A DNA stretch of 64,000 bases from Hortaea werneckii. Its lineage: Eukaryota; Ascomycota; Dothideomycetes; Mycosphaerellales; Teratosphaeriaceae. The DNA lies in contig JBAOKB010000076.1 in NCBI GenBank assembly GCA_037044905.1, forward strand, positions 28,178-92,177, read 5' to 3'. The position numbers and the translations under genes are program-made. Positions 9,388 to 18,760 of this stretch are shown one piece after another. How positions within the stretch are numbered: the stretch's first letter is position 1; every line of letters starts with the position of its first letter. Under the pieces are notes generated by a model. It saw only the letters and a program-made list of their open reading frames with translations. It searched no databases and was not told the DNA's origin.

Positions 9388-11700
9388 GTAGCGCAGATTC
9401 CTGCAGACGCATTGAGAAAGCCACCAGACTACTAGCAGGCGCAGAACGTCGGCGAGAAGAAGAAGCAAGGAGATCGTGGTATTGACAAGCAGTAGATGGG
9501 AGCGCGGAAGAGATGAGCGTCTCACCATGAAAAGTCAGGAGAAAGGACAAGCCTGAATGTTGATTGAGACCCTAGCCGGCTTGAGACAAGCAGAAGCCAC
9601 GCAATTTCTTGCTGTTGAGCGGGCCCAATACTAGCAAACAAAATAGCCAGAGCTTGTTGTAGCGGTGTTGTTTGTCGTTGCACAAGTTGAGTTGTCGAGA
9701 GGTGGCAACACTTAGGTTACGGTGAAGCGAAGCCTTGACCAGCTTTCAGTTGCTGACCGCTCTCACTAAAGCCTTGTCGTAAAATCAAGCACCTCTGGTC
9801 AGTGCAGCGAAGAGGCTCTTCTGAATAAGCCAATGTATGGCGCTCGAGCGGCTACTGCAGGGCTTCTCCTGCCGTGAGAGCGCGGACACGGCAAGCGGCA
9901 TCGGCGGTGCGGATAGAAGCAGAGATGCTCGAGCACAACCAGGTAGAGGCGGGCACCGCATCGGTCATCTTCCTATGGCTGCTTGTAACGTCATTTGAAT
10001 TGCACTCAAGTATGGTGTCACCTGTCGCTGTCGTTATGCCGTGATCAGTAGGTTTCAAGAGAACGAGTCAAATGGAATGACGAAACTAAAGGGTCAGCAG
10101 TCCAAGGTCTGTTATTTGTATTTCATGGCTTATCAAACGATCACCATTTGACGACCTGTGTCAACCGCAAGGCTCCAATTGTGGGAAGTATTTCACTATG
10201 ATCCAGACTTCCGGGACCCCAAACGGATCCCAGTGACCTTCAACATCGTTTGGAGAACCCGATGGGCATCTTAGCGCTTCAGGCGCTCGGTATTTTGACG
10301 ACAGCCTTACGTGGAGAGGCCCAGAACGTGCATCTTGAAACAATTGCCAAGGCCGTTAACGAACGAAAACAGAATCTTGGAGGACATGGTACGCTTCAAA
10401 GCGCCGAAACTGATCGATTGGACTGGTAAGAGCAGCTGCGCACAATCATGTGGCGTTCAGGGGAAAAAGCATCTGGCATGTACGATCCTACTAGACCGGT
10501 GAAAAAAATGACAGGTCTCACAACTGTATAAGTGTCAGCAATGTCAGTGTCGCGTGCAGGATGTGAGCTCACAGCTGTGAAGTCCAGAATACGATCCCAA
10601 ATTCTAGAAGCAAAGGCAGATGGCGCAATGACGGTCTGGTTGGTGAGGTTGGTTACAGGCGGGACGTTACCCTAAGGCAGGGTCCCGATTTTGCGTGCAG
10701 GAAAACAATTTACGGAATCGAAGAGAACCTTCTCCGTGTACAACAACAGCGGCGGTGGCTGCCTATTCATGTCAATAATGATAGAATTTCCCATCCATAA
10801 CCGGCAGTGTCGCAAATGAACGAAGGCATTCTCGTCTTTCTAGACTTCGATGGTCTGAACTTCAGTAGAGTCATGAGCACTCGTAGTCGTACTGAGAGCT
10901 ATTTGAAGATTCGTGCGCATCGTGTCAGCAATCTGTAACAGTTTGCTAGTCCTCGTAGGTAGGAGAGGCCAGGATCGGATTACATCACAGGGGCGAGCAT
11001 AGCTGGATCGGTCGATACCGCATTCAGAACCCCCAGGGTATGTAGCTGACTACTCGAACATGGAATGGCAATGTGAGACGGCTCATGCTAACGTGTCGGG
11101 CGGGGAAAATAGCAGGCGGTTTGTTGAAACAGCGCTTCGTGCACCGCCCGAGTGCTCGGCACGCCGTTGGGAACGGTTGACTGGACTGCACAATTTGTTC
11201 TGTCCTTACCGATAGGGTTCAGCGAGCCACAGCGAACCCGCCGTCCATGGGTCTGGGACGGGCTTGCAGGTGATGGACGAGAATGCTTCAGAGGATCCAG
11301 CGGCGCGCATGCGAGTTCCAACCGGCTATACTCAGGAGGGTAGGATGATCGAGATTGGTTTTTTTTTTTTTTTTTTCTTTTTTGCGGGAGAGCGATCCTT
11401 CCGCCATACGCCAGTGCGTCCAGCGCAAACAGATACGACCTGGGCGGTCGGCGCATATCGATACCTATAGGTAATGATTTGACCTACCTCAGCTCCTCAG
11501 GTAAGTGGAGCTGTCGTGCTTGAGTGACGAGGGTCATGTTGTGGCTTGCATCGGCTGGCTGACAAGGATGGTGCACGGACTCTGGACGCCAAGCTTCATC
11601 GCGTTCGTCTGCGTGCAGTGTACATACCACCATCCTGGGTGGAATGTAGTAGGAGAAGAACCATCACTTGCGCGTTTGCCGCCGCGCTCCCCAACACATC
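9388..11700. other. 2.3-kb region without a supported gene
   Basis: This lies between two divergently transcribed genes (Zn2Cys6 factor and cyclophilin). ORFs are short, overlapping on both strands and show no domain. A T18 tract plus T6 lies at about 11360-11383. Base composition is not obviously AT-rich, so RIP-degraded transposon DNA is not evident. The proximal ends should hold the two promoters; the middle may hold an unannotated non-coding RNA or nothing. Confidence 0.4.
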
Positions 11701-13154
11701 ATGTCAGTTCTTTTGGAGACCTCGGCAGGCGACATCACCATCGATCTATTCGTCAAGGATGCGCCAAAATGCTGTGAAAAGTAAGTCCCATCCCCGCGTC
11801 TGAGAAGGGTGACATAGTCCTTGTGAAAGCTGATCGGTATACTAAGACCGGGGCGTTTGCCCACAGCTTCCTGAAGCTCTGTAAGATCAAGTACTACAAC
11901 TACTCGCCTGTGTACAACATCCAGCAAAACTTCTCTTTCCAAACGGGCGACCCGATCGGACCGGAATCAAAGGACAGCGATGGAGGCTCTTCGATATGGG
12001 GCCTCCCAGATGGCACCACCAAGCGAGCATCCAAGCCCGAGCACAAAGCTTTCCCACCGGAATTCTCCAAGAAGCGAAAGCATGCCGAGAGAGGCACGGT
12101 CAGCATGGCGACAACACCCGCGAAGAGCAACCCAGACGAACGGCTAGCAAGCAGCCAGTTTGTCATCACACTGGGCGACAACATCGAACAGCTAGACGGC
12201 AGGGCAGCAATCTTCGGCGAAGTCGTAGAAGGGTTCGATGCTTTGGAGAAGATCAACGCGGCATTTGTCGACCAAAGCGGACGACCTTTGCAGGACATCC
12301 GCATACTCCACACCGTCGTGCTGGATGACCCCTATGAGGACCCTGCTGGATTGATCGAGCCCCCGGCGAGCCCGGTGCCTTCGGCCGAGCAGCGTGCGAC
12401 AGTGCGTATAGCTCACGACGAAGTACTCGAGGAACAGAATGACCAGGAGCAGATGGAAAGGATTCGACGGGAAAGAGAAGCTCGAGCTCAAGCGCTCACT
12501 CTTGAATTGATTGGCGATCTACCCTTCGCGGATGTCACGCCGCCAGAGCAAGTGCTCTTCGTCTGCAAGCTAAACCCAGTCACCCGGGACGAGGATCTAG
12601 AACTCATCTTCTCTCGCTTCGGCAAGATCTTGTCTTGCGAAGTCATCCGGGACAAGAAGACCGGGGACAGCTTGCAATATGCTTTCATCGAATTCGGGAG
12701 CAAGGAGGACTGCGAGCGCGCCTACTTCAAGATGCAGGGTGTGTTGATTGACGACCATCGCATCCACGTCGACTTTTCACAAAGTGTCTCGAGGCTCTCG
12801 AAGGAGTGGCGTAGCACCACCAACTCGAAGACAGCGCGATCACGCGGCGGGTTCGGTGGCATTGATAGCTTGGAAAAGCGCAAGCAGTACCGTGGCGAGG
12901 GTGACAGAGATCGAGGGAGCAAGTACGACTACGTGTTCGACAAGAATCAGCGACGACGAGGCGAAGGGCGTAGCGATGACCGCGAGCGGTCTAGGGAGCG
13001 TCGGCGTCCCCGTTCGCGCAGCCGTAGTCCACCACGTCGAGAGCGGCACGGTCGGGAGCGAGACTATGATGATAGACGAGGGGACCGACACCGGGAGAGA
13101 CGAAGAAGCCGCGATCGCTATCGCGACGAGCGTGACCACCGATCAAGGCGATAA
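11701..13154 (+). CDS. cyp6: PPIL4/CYP6-type cyclophilin with RRM and RS-like tail
   Basis: The model is join(11701..11780,11867..13154), 455 aa. It is a nuclear cyclophilin-fold protein joined to an RNA-recognition motif, a family linked to splicing and transcription. The PPIase domain occupies about residues 1-165 (MSVLLETSAGDITIDLF; NFLKLCKIKYYNYSPVY; SIWGLPDG; SSQFVITLGD; AIFGEVVEGFDALEKIN). The position of the catalytic Arg in active cyclophilins falls in YNIQQNFSFQTGDP, which lacks it, as in PPIL4 proteins. A Glu/Arg-rich linker precedes the RRM (about 245-325) with RNP2-like LFVCKL and RNP1-like LQYAFIEF. The tail is Arg/Ser/Asp-rich (RSRSPPRRERHGRERD). The 86-nt intron splits codon 27. 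Length and order match the CYP6 family of filamentous fungi. Confidence 0.9.
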
Positions 13155-13513
13155 GGCAATGTTGGTATGCGACTGGTGGGCATGTCACTGTAAACAGTCG
13201 CTCCTTCCTGTAAGACTACGACGATCGATAATCATGAACACAATGTATACTGGCAACTCCAGCATCACGCCAGGCGCTTTTCATTTCGGTTTCCACTTAT
13301 CTTTTCATTCACTATACGCGAGGAGCGAGTTCTTGTGGCAGTCGTGAATGGTGCATGCTTCGCTTCGACCAACACAATGCGCCAACACTCGTCCTTTGTG
13401 CTTTCCTCTTTCCGCATTCGATGAAAGAAAGGCTTTGCGACCTCGAGTTTTGCTATCCCAGGAAAGCATCACTCACCGAATCACACAGTCACAATACAAC
13501 ACCAGCAAGAACC
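13155..13513. other. Intergenic region
   Basis: 359 nt contain the 3' end of the cyclophilin gene and the leader of the small gene at 13514. No further feature was recognised. Confidence 0.4.
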
Positions 13514-13921
13514 ATGACTTCAAGCGACTCCGTACTCGTCTACCACTACCGCCACAACGGCGCGCCAGTCGTCAAAGACGGCCTAGCCGTGATCAAGAAG
13601 CAACAACTCTCAGACATCCTCGAACAACGTACGTCCCCCCCTTCCCTCTCAGCGCTAGAAGCGGAAAACCCAAACTAACAAAGAAAAAACCCTTCAGATC
13701 CCGACCTTCAATCAGCAATCAAGCCGATCTCACACGGCGCCGCCCATGTCGAGATTCACCAGCGGGATCTCTACACGCCGAGTCAGGTCGAGGCGAATGA
13801 AGCGTACCCCAATAATGAGGCGAATGTGGCGAGTGTGAAGCTGCCGCTGGAAGTTACGGTGCGGAATGGGCTTACGGGCGCGTTTTCTGAGCTTGTTATC
13901 TTGAGTACCAAGAGGTCGTAG
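13514..13921 (+). CDS. Small conserved-looking protein of unknown function
   Basis: The model is join(13514..13628,13698..13921), 112 aa. A 69-nt intron (GTACGT..TTCAG) splits a His codon and the frame is kept. The protein starts MTSSDSVLVYHYRHNGAPVV and continues IKKQQLSDILEQHPDLQSAI, then SHGAAHVEIHQRDLYTPSQV and ends ELVILSTKRS. It is soluble, with no signal peptide, membrane helix or Cys pairs. I do not recognise the family. The ATG has an ACCATGAC context and a leader rich in CACA motifs. It is convergent with the lysine aminomutase gene (stop codons about 390 nt apart). The clean intron with in-frame joining is the main evidence that it is a real gene. Confidence 0.7.
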
Positions 13922-14313
13922 ATTGGGTTTCTTTTCAGGGATACGATGAGAAACTTGGGATTGTTTGCGGCTCAAAAGAAAAACAGTGTGGTATGTAACG
14001 AAATGAAAGGTTTGGGATTGGTTGAGTATCTTTGTTTTGTTTTTTTTTTTTTTTTTTTTTGCCCCCTTCTCTTTTCTTTCTTTCCCTTCCTTCCCTCCTA
14101 CTCGAGGAGAGTACCTAGGTATGCTTAGCTTCATGTGTGATTTCGCGAATGTTGGACCGAGAACAACACCATGCTGAAAAACAATGACAGCTTTCCTCAG
14201 ACACGCAAATGTACTTTTCCATCGCAAGCCATAATCTTCACTCACGTTCATCCTTGCGGTATGTCCTCCCTTCAGACCTTCAGCAAAGCCTTGCCAAGCT
14301 CACGTCAAAGAAC
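13922..14313. other. Convergent 3' intergenic region with T21 tract
   Basis: This lies between the stop codons of two convergent genes. A T21-type run occurs at about 14040-14060. No gene is supported here. Confidence 0.4.
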
Positions 14314-16178
14314 TTAGACGGGATCATAGTACTCGAAGACCTTATCTCCCGCAACCCCCGGAGCTCTCCAAGTACTCAGACCGGTGTCCCGGTCATAAGT
14401 CTCATAGCTATTGGCCAGCCTTTTACCGCCTCCGCCGGGCAAGTCGACGACGAAAGCCGGCATCATGAAACCCGCTATCGTCCCACGCATCCTCTTCTCC
14501 AGCTCGAGGATGGTTGACAACGGGGTCCGCAGATCTTCGACGCCGCTGATCATGTCGCCTTGGTAGACATAGTAAGGCTGGACATTCAGATCCGCGAGCT
14601 GCCGTACCAGCCGAGACATGGTGTCGACATCGTCGTTGACGCCCTTCAGCAACACTGTTTGATTGCGGACTGTAACGCCCTGTTGGAAGAGGTATCTCGC
14701 AGCAAGTTCGGTGGCGTAGGTGATTTCGGCCGGATGGTTGAAGTGCGTATGCAGAGCGACCTGCTTCCCGATCTGACGGCCCTTGTTGCTAAGGTCCACC
14801 AGGCTGTCGGTCCAGCCATCTGATCGATCAGTAATCCGCATGGGACAGACTGCAAGACCTTTACTCGCTAGACGAAAACGTCGGATGTTGGGGATCGATA
14901 GCAGACGCTCGCCGATGTACTGGAGATGTTCCGGCTGGAGGTAATAGCAGTCGCCGCCGGAGACGACGACATCTTGGATTGCAGGCGTCTTCTCAATGTA
15001 TTCGAACATGGCCTCCCACCGCCGTTTGACGGGCTTCATGGCGGCCTTTGTGACGGATTCGGTGTTGGCTCCTACAGCATATGAGCGAGTACAGAAGCGG
15101 CAGTAGACGGGGCAAACCGAAGTCGCTATGAAATGTTCAGCGCTGGCCAGAAAAGAACGAAGAAGAAGAAGAGAAGAAAAAAAAGGAAGAAGAAGAAAAG
15201 GAAGAAGAAGAAGAAGAAGAAGAAGAAGAAGAAGAAGAAGAAGAAGAAGAAGAAGAAGAAGAAGAAGAAGAAGAAGAAGAAGAAGAAGAAGAAGAAGAAG
15301 AAGAAGAAGAAGAAGAAGAAGAAGAAGAAGAAGAAGAAGAAGAAGAAGAAGAAGAAGAAGAAGAAGAAGAAGAAGAAGAAGAAGAAGAAGAAGAAGAAGA
15401 AGAAGAAGAAGAAGAAGAAGAAGAAGAAGAAGAAGAGTCCGTCGTCCATATACTCACCTAGGAAAAGAGCCTTGTCAGGGTATCGATGAACGAGGCCGGG
15501 TACAGGCGAGCCGGTGGTCTCTTGGAGAGAATCTAGGATGAGTTTGGGATGGTCGGGTAGCAGACCAGACTTGAGTGGGATGAACTGACATCGGACCGGA
15601 TCATTGACCGGATCAACCCAATTGATGACGCTCAGAATATGAGGCGTCAAGCGGACTGCCATTGGCGCCGTCTTCATTCCCTCGACGACGTTGGCAAGGA
15701 AATCTTCGCGGGTCTGGGACGGAGCTGTATCATTCTCGTGCAAGCGTTTCTGGGGGATCCTCTCTGGGACCACCGTGGAGAGGAAGTTGATGAGCTTGTC
15801 CTTTCTGTCGATAGTATTGGCAACCTAGTAGCATCAGCATCGAACGATTACAGTGACCAAACGATTCGTTTGATCACGCCCTACCTGCCATCTGTAGCTC
15901 ATGAAATCTTTCGCAGTGACGTTGCTCCAGACTTTCACCTTTTTCCAATACTCATTAGGTTCTGAAGAGGAGCCAGAACAGTGCTTTGGCTCGTCAGTTG
16001 GACTACTATCAGCGAAATTGGTTTCGAGACCACATCTGTGGCTAAACGCAGCTCGAGGAGCAGCGTAGAAGTGTGAACGCGGAATCGCTGCTGTCAGTCC
16101 CGACCGCTTGAAGTTTTGAATACGGACATGCAACCCAGGCCGAGCGCTCATTGCAACTATTGCCGAGATCTTGTTCAT
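14314..16178 (-). CDS. L-lysine 2,3-aminomutase (KamA-type radical SAM/PLP enzyme), probably mitochondrial
   Basis: The enzyme class interconverts L-lysine and L-beta-lysine using a [4Fe-4S] cluster, S-adenosylmethionine and PLP. The model is complement(join(14314..15125,15458..15824,15885..16178)), 490 aa. Residues 1 to about 45 (MNKISAIVAMSARPGLHV, Arg/Ser-rich, few acids) look like a mitochondrial presequence. Exon 2 has MSYRWQVANTIDRKDKL spanning the join and ALFL. Exon 3 opens with ATSVCPVYCRFCTRS, the CX3CX2C cluster motif at Cys225/229/232, followed by DVVVSGGDCYYL and LHTHFNHPAEIT. VDLPGGGGK carries the PLP-binding Lys near 455. The second intron (332 nt) is mostly a GAA/TTC repeat. 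The family is mainly bacterial, so an ancient transfer is plausible but not shown here. Metabolic role in the fungus is unknown. Confidence 0.9.
15201..15434. repeat. (GAA)78 trinucleotide repeat inside intron 2 of the lysine aminomutase gene
   Basis: 78 uninterrupted GAA units on the plus strand (TTC on the sense strand of the gene), preceded by about 40 nt of imperfect GAA/AAG repeats from 15160. It makes up about 70% of the 332-nt intron (15126-15457) and sits between the donor and the acceptor. In the sense RNA it forms a very long pyrimidine tract upstream of the TTTCATAG acceptor. Confidence 0.97.
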
Positions 16179-17343
16179 AATGGAAGCCTTCGGTAGATTG
16201 AATTGGCATTGAATCGGCAAAACAACGAATGGTTTGAATAGCTGCCCTGGTCCAAGACCCTTTGTGCGGAAAGAAGTGCAGTAGAAAGATCGAGAAGCTC
16301 CATTGACTTTCCAACCCTCTTGTGCAACTTCCACAAGCCCAGATTAGTGGCCTTTATACACCGAGCGCAGAGCGAGGAGGGTCACATCTCAGCCACGATC
16401 TCAAAGAGCGTGTACCAAATACATCGTTCCAAGCTTCCAAGCGTTAGCTGGAAAAGGGGCTTCGGCCGCTCATGTTGGATGCATGCACTAAATCCGCCTT
16501 CAGGACCGATATAATGGAGCCGGAACTGAATTTATGAGCTTTGTACGATTGCTCCAATCAAGGCGAACGGCTACAACCATGCCCATCGTCGGCGTTAGTG
16601 GCGATCGATTCAGGTGTCGCTTGCCTCACGGCACCGATCTGGTGGGTGGAGGAAGCGTTCAACCGCTCTCGCCGCGCCGCCGGCCAAGCGACTGCATCGA
16701 GAATACCAATGCGTCGATGTTGACAACGCAAGAAGACGTCGTTTCTCATTGGCTCGACCCATTGCATAAACAGCGGTAAAAATGAAGAGCCTAAAGAGGC
16801 TGGTGCATTGCGAGCGTCTAGCACAGCCACCACCTTTCACCTCTGTCCTGCTTGTACACAGCTTCGAGCGATAGACGGGCATTCAGCCTACACGGCTAGG
16901 ACATCGTCTCCCACTGATACCGTCAGCTCCCATGTGAGAAAGCCATAGCTAGCCGTTCCCAGATGCGGAAGAAACGCTAGGCGGGCTTAGCTTGGCCATG
17001 CGACCCACCTCCCTGGTTCCTTGTCAGCAAGTTTGCAATATCTCTTTTGGAATCTGGCTGCATCTTACCCTGTTATCTAACCGAGTGGGAAGGACGCCAT
17101 TTGTATCTCGGCTCGAGAAATGCTGGTTGGATTTTACACCGGTTGCAATGCATTCACGACCGAGAAGGAACAGGAGACGTCAGGAAGACGTTGATCAAGT
17201 ACTCCCGATGTAGTCTCGCATTTTCTCGCATGAACCCTGTTTCTATCTCGGTTTGAGCCACGATGGCGATGTGAGATAATAAAGGCATACGACCAATCTC
17301 GACCTTGGACTCCCTTCTATTCCCCTTCCTTTTTTCTAATCGT

Positions 17344-17345
<2 letters not shown>

Positions 17346-17377
<32 letters not shown>

Positions 17378-17396
17378 TTTTTTTTTTTTTTTTTTT
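17346..17396. repeat. C32 followed directly by T19
   Basis: Thirty-two C residues run straight into nineteen T residues, so the minus strand carries A19G32. Poly(C)/poly(G) of this length is rare and can adopt i-motif or G-quadruplex structures in vitro. Confidence 0.95.
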
Positions 17397-18679
17397 ATCT
17401 GAAATCGGAAAGCCAATTTCACCGCGGATTGAAGGTACAGGAAAAAGAATCAACTGAAGTTTCCTCACTTCGAACGACGCCAGATCGTTGTCTAAAGGGC
17501 GTGTTCCACCAATGAACACGCGCCATCGTCTGCTAGATGCAGTCACAGGCCCCCCAAAGCAAGAAATGCGAGCAGCGACCCGTCTGTCAAAGGAATACAA
17601 TCTATAGTTCTTATTCCCGGGTTTTGGAAGAGTGCTCGGATTTCCATTGGTCTCCCGCAGGGCTCGTCTAACGAAGGATCTCACGGACGAGATACTGATC
17701 CGCCATAAGGGCTCGAAGATTCCCAACGCGCGTCATTTCGAAGGAAGGAAGGAAGGAAGGATTCCTTGGGACAGGATCCCATAGAATGTACAAAAGTAAG
17801 AGCCCATCGGTTGGAGTGATGTGCAGGCCAAGCGCCAGCCCTGAGCTCGCCAGGCTCACTGGCCCGGCGTAGCGTGCCATGCCATGCCATTTCCATGCCC
17901 TGCCCTGCCTGCCAGGTTCGGACCTAGCCGATCTCGACAGCGCCACGACAAACAACCCAGAGCTCCTCCGTTTACCCAGATAACCGAGCCGAAGACATCC
18001 CCCCCTTCCGGTCACGGCTAGGTCGTTATGCAGCAGTGTAAAGTATACCGAACCGACCGAATCGCCAGGCTTGACAGGGCCGAAGGGTTTCGCTTTATAG
18101 GGAAGGTGCCCTTTAGATCGCAGCCTTCGGATGAGGCACGGCCAGAATCCCCACCACCACCATTACTACAGCAGCATGACATCTGCGCATGCATGGCGTC
18201 CTCTCGCTTATGTGTGTTCTGGACTATGAACGAGAAAGGACAATGCCAAGACCTTACTCGCAAGTCTAGCCGAAGAACTTGTGGTCATAGTTGGATGTCG
18301 ATGGGACTACGATATGTTGAAGCGAGGAAGAGCTTTCAAGTAAAATGCTCAGTAGTGTGTATCGTGTGCGAATATCTTCTCCGCTTCGGTTGCTGACTTC
18401 AGAATGCCATCTTTTAGAAAGAAAGAAAAAGATGGCATACATTCAATAGGTGTTTATATCCAACCAAATTGTAAAAAGATGCTTCTCAAACACATCCACT
18501 CTGGACAGCTAGAAGAAAAACAGCTGCCTATCCCGAACAAAAAGAAGCTGCCGACAAAAAACCGCGACTTTTTGAAAGAATCGCCTATTTTTACGCCTTG
18601 CATGAAAAAGCCATGTAGGAACAGCCCTGCCCACCAACGCCAAGCTGTCATAAATCGTGCATATCGTGGGAAGATAACC

Positions 18680-18707
18680 AAAAAAAAAAAAAAAAAAAAA
18701 AAAAAAA
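18680..18707. repeat. Homopolymer A28
   Basis: Twenty-eight consecutive A residues on the plus strand, about 55 nt beyond the SYLF stop codon (a T28 run in the sense direction of that gene's 3' flank). Confidence 0.95.
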
Positions 18708-18760
18708 CTTCCGCGTCAAACCCCCCTCCCCGTGTGGATTCTACCTCCCGGTTGGGTATC

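Larger units (their letters stand above)
16179..18760. other. 2.6-kb region without a supported gene
   Basis: This lies upstream of the aminomutase gene and downstream of the SYLF gene, both minus strand. It contains C32T19 (17346-17396), a GGAA tetranucleotide repeat (about 17741-17760) and A28 (18680-18707). ORFs such as 17154..17726 minus include translated homopolymer and have no domain. The 16179-16500 end should be the aminomutase promoter. Confidence 0.4.

Noticed and set aside
12840..13188. ORFs opposite the Arg/Ser-rich tail of the cyclophilin
   Set aside because: Antisense and alternate-frame shadows produced by the repetitive RS/RD codons.
15128..15773. Long ORFs encoding poly-Arg, poly-Lys, poly-Ser and poly-Phe
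   Set aside because: They are translations of the intronic GAA repeat in different frames; only the exon 2 portion of the minus-strand frame (15458-15824) is coding.
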